NCBI RefSeq assembly: GCF_009728935.1
Contig: NZ_CP034235.1
Location: 5,338,501 to 5,402,500, forward strand
Direction: 5' to 3'
DNA length: 64,000 nt
Source of the DNA: Paenibacillus psychroresistens
GTDB taxonomy: Bacteria; Bacillota; Bacilli; Paenibacillales; NBRC-103111
The notes under the pieces are model-generated. The model had not been told where the DNA came from. It saw only the letters and a program-made list of their open reading frames with translations, and did not search any database. Shown here one piece after another: positions 43,664 to 53,233 of this stretch (position 1 is the first letter of the stretch; every line of letters starts with the position of its first letter). A program made the position numbers and the translations under genes.

Positions 43664-44876
43664 AACCAAAGTACTCCTTTGTTTTTAATAAGGCCAATGC
43701 CAAACGATCCACATCTTCTTCTGTATTGTATAAATAGAAGCTCGCTCTAGCCGTGGAAGAAACATTCAGCCAGCGCATTAAAGGCTGGCAGCAATGATGT
43801 CCTGCACGTACAGCAACCCCTTCTGCATCCAATACTGTTGCCAAATCATGTGGATGAACATCGCCTAAATTAAATGTGATGAGTCCTGAGCGGTTGCTTG
43901 TAGGACCGTAAACCGATAAATCCTCGATAGTCGTTAATTTGTTCATTGCATAGGATACGATTTGTTTTTCATGCTGTTCGATGTTATCAAGCCCCACATC
44001 TAGAAGGAAATCAATTGCAGCGCCAAGCCCAACAGCACCAGCAATAATAGGGGTCCCCCCTTCAAACTTCCAAGGGAGCTCTTTCCAGGTCGAGTTCTCC
44101 AAATCCACATGATCAATCATTTCGCCGCCAAATTCGATTGGCTCCATATTGTTCAACAGTGCTTTCTTGCCATATAGGACACCAATCCCCGTAGGTCCGC
44201 ACATCTTATGCCCAGAGAATGCATAGAAATCACAATCCAAATCCTGCATATCCACTTTCATATGGGGGGTACTTTGGGCTCCATCGACTAAGATCTTAGC
44301 GCCGTTACGGTGAGCAATCTCTGCAATTTGTTTAATTGGATTTACAACACCCAATACGTTAGAGACATAAGTGATGGCTACTATCTTGGTATTAGCTGTG
44401 ATAGTTTTCTCAACATCCTCGATCAGGACGTTTCCATCGGATTGCATAGGAATATATTTTAAAGTTGCTCCTGTAGCCTTCGCTACTTGCTGCCAAGGAA
44501 TTAAATTACTGTGATGCTCCATAGCAGTAAGCACGATTTCGTCGCCTTCTTTGCAAACTGCACGTGCATAGCTGCTTGCAACGATATTGATTGCTGTAGT
44601 AGTACCACGAGTGAAAATGATTTCTTCGGTTGATTTGGCATTGATGAATCGTGCTACTTTCTCGCGTGCACCTTCATAAGCATCTGTCGCCCGTGAGCCC
44701 AAGGTATGGACCCCGCGATGCACATTTGCATTGTCCAATTCATAATAACGCTTAACGGCTTCAATTACAGAAATCGGCTTTTGCGAAGTCGCTGCGCTGT
44801 CCAAATAAACCAAAGGATGACCATTAATGTCCTGATGCAAAATTGGAAACAACTCACGAATCTGCGAAGTAATCAT
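43650..44876 (-). CDS. sufS: Cysteine desulfurase SufS
   Basis: The 408-residue PLP enzyme removes sulfur from cysteine for Fe-S assembly. It has the PLP-binding SGHKMCGPTGIGVLYG, with the Schiff-base Lys, and the persulfide-carrying Cys in RAGHHCCQPLM. Residues 1-35 (IRELFPILHQDINGHPLVYLDSAATSQKP) are typical of group II (SufS) enzymes. It overlaps sufD by four bases. Confidence 0.97.
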   Translation of the reverse strand: MITSQIRELFPILHQDINGHPLVYLDSAATSQKPISVIEAVKRYYELDNANVHRGVHTLGSRATDAYEGAREKVARFINAKSTEEIIFTRGTTTAINIVASSYARAVCKEGDEIVLTAMEHHSNLIPWQQVAKATGATLKYIPMQSDGNVLIEDVEKTITANTKIVAITYVSNVLGVVNPIKQIAEIAHRNGAKILVDGAQSTPHMKVDMQDLDCDFYAFSGHKMCGPTGIGVLYGKKALLNNMEPIEFGGEMIDHVDLENSTWKELPWKFEGGTPIIAGAVGLGAAIDFLLDVGLDNIEQHEKQIVSYAMNKLTTIEDLSVYGPTSNRSGLITFNLGDVHPHDLATVLDAEGVAVRAGHHCCQPLMRWLNVSSTARASFYLYNTEEDVDRLALALLKTKEYFGYAIR

Positions 44877-46174
44877 TGGCCGAGTTTCCTCTCTACAAGC
44901 TCTTGCAGCTTAGCTGCCAATTTCTCAATTGGTAATTCTGCAACAACAGGGGCTAAAAAGCCATATATGATCAAACGTTGTGCTTCTGATTTAGCAATAC
45001 CGCGTGACATTAAGTAATGGATTTGCTCGGGATTAACTTGACCTACGCTGGCAGCATGACCGCATTTAACATCATCTTCATCGATGAGCAGGATAGGATT
45101 AGCATCTCCACGTGCATGCGGACTTAGCATAAGTACTTTTTCCGTTTGTTGACCATTAGCGCCAGTAGCGCCTTTTTCAATCTTCGTCACGCCGTTAATG
45201 ATAGCTGTAGATTTATCACGCATAACTGCACGAGTAATCATATCGCTATTCGTACTGCGTCCAAAGTGGATAGCACGTGTAGTCAAATTCATTTTTTGAT
45301 CATTTGTTCCTACACATATCACTTTAGCGTCAGATGAAGAACCGCCGCCTTTAAGAATTGAAGTAGTGTCTGACAACACATTACCGCTGTTTAATTCCCC
45401 AACAATCCATTCCATACGCCCATCATTCTCAACAACCGCACGGCGATAAGTTAGATCGGTTACTTGCTCACTCAGACTATGAACGGAAGCATATCTTACC
45501 TTAGCACCTTGCTTAACGAATACTTCAATTACTCCATTTGCTACGCGTTGTCCTTCTTCAGTTGAAATCCAGTTATCCACAAATGAAACCGAGCTATTCG
45601 CTTCTGCTACTATCAGGATATGCGGAGCAAACGTTGCTTGAGCGTCATTCGATAAGAATAAAGCTTGCAGCGGTAATTCAACCTTCACATTCTTAGGCAC
45701 GTAAATAAAAATACCGCCATTCCAAATTGCTGAATGTAAAGCAGATATACGGCTTTCATCTTGTTTAACAGCTTGCATAAAATAAGATTTAATCAAATCA
45801 CCATGCTGTTGCAGGGCCGATGCTAATTCGAGGAATAAAACACCTTGAGCCGCCAATTCAGCCTTGACGTCGCTGTAGGCAACATTTGAATTGATTTGAA
45901 CCAATAGGTTAGCGCTGTTTTCTTCATTTAAAAGCTCTTTTGCCGCTTCCGGCAGCTCATTATAAGTCTTTATCAAGTCTGTATGTTTATAACCGCCATA
46001 GCCATCTAAGCTCCAACGGTCTAATCTTGTTTTCTCAAGTTTAGGTAATTCCAATGCTCCTGCTAGCTCCAAGCCCTTTAATCTAAGCTCAGACATCCAT
46101 TGCGGCTCTTGCTTGCTCTCGGATTGTGCTGAAACAGATTGGCGATCAACGGGAAGTATAGTTTCAATACTCAT
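44873..46174 (-). CDS. sufD: Fe-S cluster assembly protein SufD
   Basis: The 433-residue protein is the paralogue of SufB in the SufBCD complex. The C-terminal motif CGHAASVGQVNPEQIHYLMSRGI, with its conserved His, identifies it. AAGGAG before the ATG; the stop overlaps the sufS start by four bases. Confidence 0.97.
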   Translation of the reverse strand: MSIETILPVDRQSVSAQSESKQEPQWMSELRLKGLELAGALELPKLEKTRLDRWSLDGYGGYKHTDLIKTYNELPEAAKELLNEENSANLLVQINSNVAYSDVKAELAAQGVLFLELASALQQHGDLIKSYFMQAVKQDESRISALHSAIWNGGIFIYVPKNVKVELPLQALFLSNDAQATFAPHILIVAEANSSVSFVDNWISTEEGQRVANGVIEVFVKQGAKVRYASVHSLSEQVTDLTYRRAVVENDGRMEWIVGELNSGNVLSDTTSILKGGGSSSDAKVICVGTNDQKMNLTTRAIHFGRSTNSDMITRAVMRDKSTAIINGVTKIEKGATGANGQQTEKVLMLSPHARGDANPILLIDEDDVKCGHAASVGQVNPEQIHYLMSRGIAKSEAQRLIIYGFLAPVVAELPIEKLAAKLQELVERKLGQ

Positions 46175-46191
46175 CTTATTCTCTCCTTTAT

Positions 46192-46980
46192 TTAAACGCC
46201 AAGTCCAACGGTTTCGTCAACAATACCAAGCTCATCTTTAATCCAGTCATATCCATCTTTTTCAACTTGCTCAGCAAGCTCGGCGCCACCTGATTTCACA
46301 ATGCGCCCTTGCATCATGATATGAACAAAATCCGGTGTAATGTAATCCAACAAACGTTGGTAATGGGTAATAATCAAGAAACCTCTATCTTCGCTTTTCA
46401 AGGAATTAACACCTTCAGCTACAATACGCAGAGCATCTATATCCAAACCAGAATCGATTTCATCCAAAATGCAGATTCGAGGTTCAAGCAGCATCATTTG
46501 CAGGATTTCATTGCGTTTCTTTTCTCCGCCTGAGAAGCCTTCGTTTAAATAACGATGAGCAAATTCAGCAGCCATATCCAATTCCTTCATTTTCTTTTCC
46601 ATTTGACGGATAAACTTGATCAACGAGATTTCATTGCCTTCGCCACGTTTAGCATTGATCGCACTGCGTAGAAAGTCAGAATTCGTTACTCCAGAAATTT
46701 CACTAGGGTACTGCATGGCCAAGAAAAGTCCAGCCCGTGCTCTTACATCTACTGCCATCTCAAGAACATCTTCGCCATCTAAAGTCACACTGCCTGCAGT
46801 TACCTCATACTTAGGATGTCCCATAAGAGTAGAAGCCAAGGTGCTTTTACCTGTACCGTTTGGCCCCATGATTGCGTGGATTTCCCCACCCTGAATCGTT
46901 AAATTAAGACCTTTGAGAATTTCCTTTCCTTCAACAGACGCTTTCAATCCGTCTATAATAAATTTAGGTGAATTTGCCAT
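46192..46980 (-). CDS. sufC: Fe-S assembly ATPase SufC
   Basis: The 262-residue ABC-type ATPase powers the SufBCD complex. It has Walker A GPNGTGKST, signature FSGGEKKRNEIL and Walker B CILDEIDSGLD. The open frame runs upstream to 47088 through the Fur-like boxes and the promoter -10, so that extension is not translated; the ATG at 46980 follows GGAGGG by 11 bases. First gene of the suf operon. Confidence 0.97.
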   Translation of the reverse strand: MANSPKFIIDGLKASVEGKEILKGLNLTIQGGEIHAIMGPNGTGKSTLASTLMGHPKYEVTAGSVTLDGEDVLEMAVDVRARAGLFLAMQYPSEISGVTNSDFLRSAINAKRGEGNEISLIKFIRQMEKKMKELDMAAEFAHRYLNEGFSGGEKKRNEILQMMLLEPRICILDEIDSGLDIDALRIVAEGVNSLKSEDRGFLIITHYQRLLDYITPDFVHIMMQGRIVKSGGAELAEQVEKDGYDWIKDELGIVDETVGLGV

Positions 46981-47010
46981 TTTGTTTGTACCCTCCGATA
47001 GTTTAATTAT

Positions 47011-47059
47011 AATCATTCTTAAATGATAATCATTGATAATCATTTGTAACTTCATTATA
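47011..47059 (-). promoter_or_regulatory. Overlapping Fur-like boxes and -10 element upstream of sufC
   Basis: Positions 47022-47034 (AATGATAATCATT) form a perfect inverted repeat, followed by GATAATCATT at 47035-47044, with a further AATCATT at 47011. This fits the Fur box (7-1-7) found as overlapping units. A perfect TATAAT on the minus strand lies at 47054-47059, so the boxes cover the transcription start, where a repressor would block it. Fur is inferred; PerR or Zur use related sites and are not excluded. Confidence 0.7.
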
Positions 47060-47187
47060 GCGCACCTTGATTGATGAATAAAGTCCATTTTCAGAAAATA
47101 TGTAAAAAGACTTGACTCTTTTGTGAAAACAAGTTTGGTAGCGCTATTTTAACCCTTGGTCTTCCTTCTCAAAGGTGGGGCAGCCGT

Positions 47188-47769
47188 TTACCCATGAGAT
47201 ATTAATTCCGAAATTAGCTTATTTTGAGCTTCAAACTCCGTCTCCGACAGAACTGGACTCATTTCTACGCCCTCTGGAAGCTCTATTTTCAGACTAATCC
47301 AAGACTTACAGCCGTTATATTCATCTAATATAGGCAGCTCAATCGGTCTCTCTAATTTAAAGATGCGCAGGATTAGCACATGAAGTGGTTTAGCTCGCTT
47401 CCATTTTAACCGTTCCTCGGCAAAATATTCGGTCCAGATGTGATAAGGGAATAATCGATTCAATTCCTCTTGCGAATTAACCTCGAGATCGGCTACCACT
47501 TCCGCGTAGCTAGTTAGTGTGACTGTAACTTTCTGAACATCAGTTGCTTGTGTTATGGACTCCAAACGCAGCTGATAAACATCCTTCAGCAATTCAATCT
47601 TCTGATGCTCATAAGTAGGAAAAAGAAAAAACGCATTGCTTTCCAATTTAAAATCACGCGTTTCTTCAATAATACCGCCTTTGCGCATAATAACGATTTG
47701 CTCGCCCGCTTCCAGTGCATCAATCGCTACGGCCCATTCCTTCAAAGCAATTGTATCGACTACCTTCAT
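47188..47769 (-). CDS. DUF1802 family protein
   Basis: The 193-residue protein has the DUF1802 pattern: ALKEWAVAIDALEAGEQIVIMRKGGIIEE near the start and FFLFPTYEHQ near residue 48. The family occurs in Bacillales and other bacteria without known function. AGGGGG before the ATG. It lies upstream of the suf operon on the same strand, with a 207-base gap, so it is probably separate. Confidence 0.8.
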   Translation of the reverse strand: MKVVDTIALKEWAVAIDALEAGEQIVIMRKGGIIEETRDFKLESNAFFLFPTYEHQKIELLKDVYQLRLESITQATDVQKVTVTLTSYAEVVADLEVNSQEELNRLFPYHIWTEYFAEERLKWKRAKPLHVLILRIFKLERPIELPILDEYNGCKSWISLKIELPEGVEMSPVLSETEFEAQNKLISELISHG

Positions 47770-47914
47770 TAATTAAGGACCCCCTGTTGCACTCATTCTC
47801 TGTCTTATTATATTTACTAAGGGAAAACAATGCAAACCCCCCACAGCATAAAAAGCTTGCCCAAACTCCATACTAAAGGAGCCTCACCTATTATGAAATG
47901 AAGGGAGATCCACT

Positions 47915-48085
47915 ATGCGCGAAGGAATCATACCGGCTATTTTGGGAACGGCAGTAACTGCAACTGGAGCCACAATACGAGGTAAGCATCCTGTTGTGGG
48001 CTGGGGAGTCATGGGTTTTGGATTAGCCCACGTTCTTCTTGGAGCCATTGACTTGGTTGAGCACCGCCATCATAATCGTTTTTAG
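47915..48085 (+). CDS. Small hydrophobic 56-residue protein
   Basis: A short frame encodes 56 residues with a Gly/Ala-rich helix (IPAILGTAVTATGATI) and a second hydrophobic stretch (GWGVMGFGLAHVLLGAIDLV), ending EHRHHNRF. AGGGAG precedes the ATG, and a terminator follows at 48110-48146, which together support a real gene. I do not recognise the family; two membrane helices are likely. Confidence 0.7.
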   Translation: MREGIIPAILGTAVTATGATIRGKHPVVGWGVMGFGLAHVLLGAIDLVEHRHHNRF

Positions 48086-48109
48086 AATTTATTAAAGAAT
48101 TAGGATTAG

Positions 48110-48146
48110 AACAGATGGATCGAATTAATCGATTCTTCTGTTTTTT
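48110..48146 (+). terminator. Rho-independent terminator of the 56-residue gene
   Basis: AACAGA and TCTGTT pair, with an inner ATCGA / TCGAT stem, followed by six T residues. Confidence 0.75.
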
Positions 48147-48220
48147 ATTTTTGTAAATGTATAGAGAAATAAGTTAATATATAATTTAACAATGATAACA
48201 TTTTTATTTGGAGGTAGCTT

Positions 48221-49429
48221 ATGTCACAATATCATGCATTGAGCGAACAAGAAGCAGTTGAGTACGCAAGGAATATTCCTAATTTCTTCCCCGAAGGCGC
48301 TGAGTTTGTATCACGAGAAATTGGTGATGGCAACTTAAATCTTGTCTTCCATATTTCCGATAAAGTAAGTGGAAAAAGCTTAATCCTTAAACAAGCTTTG
48401 CCATACGCCAAGGTTGTAGGCGAATCCTGGCCTCTGACTCTCGATCGGGCACGGATTGAAAGTGAAGTCTTATTATTAGAAGCTTCATTATGCCCTGAGT
48501 TAGTTCCTCATGTTTATACTTATGATCCAGCTCTAGCATTAACCGTAATGGAGGATTTAAGTGATCATACGATCATGCGCCGAGGTTTGATTGAAGGCAA
48601 TCGATATCCTTTATTTGCTGCGCACATTTCACACTTTCTTGCCAAGACATTGTTTTATACATCCGACTTAGGTTTAAACCAGCAGGAGAAGAAGCTTAAG
48701 GTCCAACAATTCATCAATCCCGAGCTTTGCAAAATAACTGAAGATCTGATTTTTGATCACCCCTATTGGAATGCCGAAACGAATAATTATAATCCACTTA
48801 TTCGCAAAGAAGTCGAACAAATCTGGCAGAATGATAAATTGCAATTCGAGGTGGCTGTCTTACGTGAAAAGTTTCTTACACATGCACAAGCACTGCTTCA
48901 TGGAGATCTGCATACAGGCAGTGTCTTTATTACAGCACGCTCCACTAAAGTTATCGACCCCGAATTCGGCTTTTATGGTCCTATGGGCTTTGATATTGGT
49001 GCTGTTATCGCTAACTTATTATTAAATTATGCGGGACAAGAGGCATGGATAGCAGACGAGAAAGCTCGACATGACTTCCGTGAATACCTATTAGAAACGA
49101 TTCGTGACATTTGGACTTTATTCGCTGAGCAATTCCAAGCTCATTGGACTCAAGATGGCGTTGATCGTTTGTCCAAGGTTGCCGGCTATCGCGAGGATTA
49201 TATGCTGCGATTGCTGCAAGATAGCATCGGTTTTGCTGGCAGCAAAATGATTCGGCGTATAATCGGCCTCGCCCATGTAGCAGATATCCAATCCATATTG
49301 GATTTAGAAGCTAGAGCACGGTCCGAGAGAATTGCCTTGAGTATTGGCGAAAGCTTGATTCTCTTAAATCGCCACGCTCATTCTATAGAAGAAGTAATCG
49401 ATATTGCAAAAGGAGCGTTAACTGAATGA
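48221..49429 (+). CDS. mtnK: S-methyl-5-thioribose kinase
   Basis: The 402-residue kinase phosphorylates methylthioribose, a step in methionine salvage. It has the aminoglycoside-phosphotransferase-like fold with the catalytic ALLHGDLHTGSVFI near residue 228 and VIDPEFGFYGPMGFDIG. Length and motifs match MtnK of Bacillus. TTGGAGG precedes the ATG; the stop overlaps mtnA by four bases. Unlike in Bacillus, no S-box riboswitch is seen in the short leader. Confidence 0.96.
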   Translation: MSQYHALSEQEAVEYARNIPNFFPEGAEFVSREIGDGNLNLVFHISDKVSGKSLILKQALPYAKVVGESWPLTLDRARIESEVLLLEASLCPELVPHVYTYDPALALTVMEDLSDHTIMRRGLIEGNRYPLFAAHISHFLAKTLFYTSDLGLNQQEKKLKVQQFINPELCKITEDLIFDHPYWNAETNNYNPLIRKEVEQIWQNDKLQFEVAVLREKFLTHAQALLHGDLHTGSVFITARSTKVIDPEFGFYGPMGFDIGAVIANLLLNYAGQEAWIADEKARHDFREYLLETIRDIWTLFAEQFQAHWTQDGVDRLSKVAGYREDYMLRLLQDSIGFAGSKMIRRIIGLAHVADIQSILDLEARARSERIALSIGESLILLNRHAHSIEEVIDIAKGALTE

Positions 49430-50493
49430 GCACATTAATTGATAAAGTACTAGTGTCCTTGCGTTGGAATGCCGATCATTTGGAATTATTAGATCAGAGA
49501 CTTTTACCTGAAGAGATCCTTTATTTGAACTTAACTCAGGTTGCAGAGGTTTGGGAAGCGATTCGTCAGCTTAAGGTACGTGGAGCTCCAGCAATTGGAA
49601 TTGCGGCAGCTTATGGGGTGCATTTTGCAGCTCAGCGATTCATTGAAAGCAATCCATCTACTTCTATCCAAGATGTTATTGCAGAAGTAAAGCAACAAGC
49701 CGAATACTTGGCGACTTCCAGACCCACTGCAGTGAATTTATTCTGGGCATTAGACCGAATGAAGCGGAGGACGGAGACTCTTTGTTCTACAAATCCATCT
49801 GAACTATCAGCTGGGCTTTTAGTTGAAGCTCAGCAAATCCAGTCTGAAGATGAAGAAACCAATCGAATGATTGGTGAGCATGCGCTTACTCTCTTCGAAA
49901 GTGGCATGGGTGTATTAACGCATTGTAATGCAGGTGGTCTAGCAACGGCCAAATATGGCACAGCTTTAGCTCCCTTTTATCTAGCACTTGAAAAAGGCAT
50001 CGATTTGAAGGTGTTCGCCGATGAAACACGTCCCATTCTGCAAGGCGCACGCTTGACTGCTTTTGAATTGCAGCAGGCTGGAGTGGATGTGACGCTAATT
50101 TGCGATAATATGGCCGGCATGGTGATGGCCAAGGGCTGGATCCAGGCTGTCATCGTCGGAACTGACCGTGTCGCTGCGAATGGCGATGTCGCTAATAAAA
50201 TTGGGACTTATAGTGTTGCCGTTCTAGCGAAAGCACACAACATTCCATTCTATGTAGCTTGTCCACTCTCGACAATTGATTTAAACACACCTACGGGGGA
50301 GCAGATTCCCATTGAAGAGCGTCATGCGGATGAGATAACACAAGGCTTCGGCAAACGCACCGCGCCTCAAGGGATCAAGGTTTATAATCCGGCATTCGAT
50401 ATTACTCCACATGAATATGTAACAGCAATCATTACCGAAAAGGGCATTGTTCGGCCCTCCTATCTAGAAAATTTACCTAAGCTATTTAATTAA
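49426..50493 (+). CDS. mtnA: S-methyl-5-thioribose-1-phosphate isomerase
   Basis: The 355-residue enzyme converts methylthioribose-1-phosphate to methylthioribulose-1-phosphate in methionine salvage. It is eIF2B-alpha-like, with RGAPAIGIAAAYG near residue 51, LTHCNAGGLATA near 163 and GTDRVAANGDVANKIGTY near 245. AAAGGAG before the ATG. The later genes of the salvage pathway are not in this window. Confidence 0.96.
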   Translation: MSTLIDKVLVSLRWNADHLELLDQRLLPEEILYLNLTQVAEVWEAIRQLKVRGAPAIGIAAAYGVHFAAQRFIESNPSTSIQDVIAEVKQQAEYLATSRPTAVNLFWALDRMKRRTETLCSTNPSELSAGLLVEAQQIQSEDEETNRMIGEHALTLFESGMGVLTHCNAGGLATAKYGTALAPFYLALEKGIDLKVFADETRPILQGARLTAFELQQAGVDVTLICDNMAGMVMAKGWIQAVIVGTDRVAANGDVANKIGTYSVAVLAKAHNIPFYVACPLSTIDLNTPTGEQIPIEERHADEITQGFGKRTAPQGIKVYNPAFDITPHEYVTAIITEKGIVRPSYLENLPKLFN

Positions 50494-50506
50494 AATTAAA
50501 TTAAAG

Positions 50507-50548
50507 CAGGTCATTCAGAGGATACTCCCTCTAGAATGACCTGTTTTT
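50507..50548 (+). terminator. Rho-independent terminator of mtnKA
   Basis: CAGGTCATTC and GAATGACCTG pair perfectly, with an inner GAGG / CCTC stem, followed by five T residues. Confidence 0.92.
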
Positions 50549-50561
50549 GTATAATCAGAAA

Positions 50562-51737
50562 TTAATAGTTTATTTTCAAGCAATCTGCTGCTTGTTTAGC
50601 TTGTTTACGAGCCGTTTCCACATCGTCTGCCGAAGATAATGCGACTGCCATTCTACGGCCGACCTTCGTCTCAGGCTTACCAAATATACGCAGCTGTGTG
50701 TGCTTGCCTTGCAAGGCTTCTTCCATTCCTTGAATGGTAAACTGTGTGCTTTCTTCGGTTGCTTTTAAAGTATAAGTGGCACCGGGTGTTAATAAACGAA
50801 TCGAAGGGATCGGATATCCCATAATAGCACGAACATGCAAAGCAAATTCGGATAAGTCCTGGGTCACTAAAGTTACTAGTCCCGTATCGTGTGGTCGTGG
50901 AGATACCTCACTAAAATATACCTTGTCCTTGCCTAGGAAGAGCTCAACACCATAAATTCCATACCCTCCAAGCGCATCCGTTACTGTTCGAGCAATATGC
51001 TGGGCTTCTTCAAGCTGTTTAGCTGACATTTCATGCGGCTGCCAGGATTCAATATAATCGCCATCTTTTTGAACATGTCCAATTGGAGCACAGAAAGTCG
51101 TTCCTGAAACAGAGCGTATGGTCAGCAATGTTATTTCAGATTCAAAAGAAATAAACTGTTCCACAATAACCCGTGCACTTTTTACTCGACCGCCTTCAAT
51201 AGCCGTATTCCATGAATCCTCAATATCATCAAGTGTTTTACAAACGCTTTGTCCTTTACCTGACGAGCTCATAATTGGTTTAATCACACAAGGTGTACCC
51301 ATTTCAGCCACAGCAAGCTTTAATTCTTCCAAGCTATCAGCAAAAACGTATGCAGCTGTAGGAATCTTTAGATTCTCTGCAGCTAATCTACGTATACCTT
51401 CGCGATCCATGGTCAGCTTAGAAGCTAAAGCTGTAGGAATGATGTTATAGCCTTCCTTCTCCAATATTACAAGCTCAGATGTCGCAATAGCTTCAATCTC
51501 GGGTACAATCCAATCCGGTTTCTCTGCTTCAATTAACGACCGCAGTTCTTGCGGGTTCAACATATTAATTACATAGGATCTGTGAGCAACCTGCATGGCA
51601 GGCGCATTCGCATAACGATCTACTGCTATGGTTTCGACTCCTAATCTTTGCGCTTCAATTATGACTTCTTTTCCAAGCTCTCCGGAACCAAGCAGCATCA
51701 TTTTTTTGGCAAACTTGGTTAATGGTGCACCGTACAA
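50562..51737 (-). CDS. purT: Formate-dependent phosphoribosylglycinamide formyltransferase
   Basis: The 391-residue ATP-grasp enzyme adds formate to GAR in purine synthesis. It has LLGSGELGKEVIIEAQRLGVE at the start, VIKPIMSSSGKGQSV as glycine loop and VYFSEVSPRPHDTG as metal-binding region. The open frame continues upstream to 51878 into the mntH gene; the TTG at 51737, 9 bases after GGAG, gives the expected length. It lies 56 bases after mntH on the same strand. Confidence 0.95.
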   Translation of the reverse strand: MYGAPLTKFAKKMMLLGSGELGKEVIIEAQRLGVETIAVDRYANAPAMQVAHRSYVINMLNPQELRSLIEAEKPDWIVPEIEAIATSELVILEKEGYNIIPTALASKLTMDREGIRRLAAENLKIPTAAYVFADSLEELKLAVAEMGTPCVIKPIMSSSGKGQSVCKTLDDIEDSWNTAIEGGRVKSARVIVEQFISFESEITLLTIRSVSGTTFCAPIGHVQKDGDYIESWQPHEMSAKQLEEAQHIARTVTDALGGYGIYGVELFLGKDKVYFSEVSPRPHDTGLVTLVTQDLSEFALHVRAIMGYPIPSIRLLTPGATYTLKATEESTQFTIQGMEEALQGKHTQLRIFGKPETKVGRRMAVALSSADDVETARKQAKQAADCLKINY

Positions 51738-51793
51738 TAGAATCAACTCCAAGGATTTGTTTTTCTTTATTGTGAAGTCAATACTCACTGATG

Positions 51794-53146
51794 TCAACCA
51801 AAGAATGTTTGGAATAGTAAATAGGCATTTAATACGATTATAACACCTGCAACAAACCAAGCTAATATATTCAACCACATGGGATTTCTAAACTCGCCCA
51901 TTTTCTTTTTATCGCTGGTAAACATAATAAGTGGAACAACAGCAAACGACAACTGCAAGGATAGAATAACCTGACTTAAGATCAAGAGTGACATGGTGCC
52001 CTTCTCACCCGCAATAATAGTGACGATAACCGCCGGGATTATGGCAATAAGTCTTGTAATTAATCGTCTAAGGACAGGTGACAGCCGGAGATTGAGAAAG
52101 CCCTCCATAACGATCTGACCAGCTAAAGTTCCGGTTAAAGTTGAATTTTGCCCAGAAGCTAACAATGCTACTGCAAATAAGATACTGCCTAGTGTTGTAC
52201 CTAGTAATGGTGTAAGGGTATGGTACGCATCGCCGATATCCTTAACTTCAGTTAAACCAGCCGTATGAAATGTCGCCGCTGACAAAATCAGTATCGCTGC
52301 ATTGATGAATAAGGCAAAGAATAAAGCAATCGTAGAATCCCATGTTGCAAAATGAATAGCTTGACGTTTACCAGCTGAATTCCGATCAAAATTTCGCGTT
52401 TGTACTATAGAAGAATGCAGGTATAAATTATGAGGCATAACCGTCGCTCCAAGAATACCAATGGCAATATAGAGCATGAGTGGATTAGTCAAAATCGAAG
52501 CCTGAGGAACGAAACCACTCATAATTCCGCCCATATCCGGTTTGGATAAAAACATTTCAGCCGCAAAGCAACCACCGATGGTTACAATCAATACAATTAC
52601 AAAAGATTCAATATAACGAAAGCCTTTATTCTGTAAGAATAATATAACCAATACATCCAAAGCAGTTATCATGACTCCATATACTAGTGGGATCCCAAAA
52701 AGCAGCTGTAAGGCTATAGCGGAACCTATAACCTCTGCCAGATCACATGCCGCAATAGCAAGCTCACACATGACCCACAAGAAGAAAACGACTGGTTTAC
52801 TAAAATGATCCCTACAAGCTTGCGCCAAATCTCGCCCTGTCACGATCCCAAGCTTTCCAGCTAAGGCTTGCAGTAAAATCGCCATTAAATTGGAAATCAG
52901 AATAACTGATAATAACGTATACCCGAAAGCTGAACCCCCTGCAATATCCGTAGCCCAATTACCAGGATCCATGTAACCTACTGCTACCATATATCCAGGC
53001 CCAGCAAATGCAATGAATTTACGCAACCAAGATCCTTTTTGGGGAATACGGACGGAACGGAATACTTCAGGTAAGGATGGTGACTTTTGTGGACTTCTCC
53101 ACCCTTCATCTTCATTGTCTATTGCTGCTGAATTTGATTTGTTCAT
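51794..53146 (-). CDS. mntH: Nramp-type manganese transporter MntH
   Basis: The 450-residue proton-coupled divalent metal transporter has 11 predicted membrane segments. The metal-binding motifs are MDPGNWATD in segment 1 and MPHNLYLHSS in segment 6. The GQNSTLTGTLAGQIVMEGF loop is also conserved. The ATG at 53146 follows AGAGGTGA; the GTG at 53155 overlaps that site. An MntR-like palindrome lies 70 bases upstream. Confidence 0.96.
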   Translation of the reverse strand: MNKSNSAAIDNEDEGWRSPQKSPSLPEVFRSVRIPQKGSWLRKFIAFAGPGYMVAVGYMDPGNWATDIAGGSAFGYTLLSVILISNLMAILLQALAGKLGIVTGRDLAQACRDHFSKPVVFFLWVMCELAIAACDLAEVIGSAIALQLLFGIPLVYGVMITALDVLVILFLQNKGFRYIESFVIVLIVTIGGCFAAEMFLSKPDMGGIMSGFVPQASILTNPLMLYIAIGILGATVMPHNLYLHSSIVQTRNFDRNSAGKRQAIHFATWDSTIALFFALFINAAILILSAATFHTAGLTEVKDIGDAYHTLTPLLGTTLGSILFAVALLASGQNSTLTGTLAGQIVMEGFLNLRLSPVLRRLITRLIAIIPAVIVTIIAGEKGTMSLLILSQVILSLQLSFAVVPLIMFTSDKKKMGEFRNPMWLNILAWFVAGVIIVLNAYLLFQTFFG

Positions 53147-53217
53147 GTTAATCACCTCTTAGGATGTATATACCTTATTTCTCCAATTTACGTGCATCAG
53201 GTTAATAGTGTTGCACT

Positions 53218-53233
53218 AGGTAAACATTTACCT
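53218..53233. promoter_or_regulatory. MntR-like palindrome upstream of mntH
   Basis: AGGTAAA, two bases, then TTTACCT form a perfect inverted repeat in the mntH leader. DtxR-family regulators including MntR use TAGGTNA-type half sites, so an MntR operator is likely, though the match is to the family rather than to the Bacillus MntR consensus. Confidence 0.6.

Noticed and set aside
46981..47088. N-terminal extension of SufC
   Set aside because: It runs through the Fur-like boxes and the promoter -10 and is not part of the family; the ATG at 46980 has a good ribosome site.
51738..51878. N-terminal extension of PurT
   Set aside because: It overlaps the mntH 3' end in another frame and the TTG at 51737 has the ribosome site.
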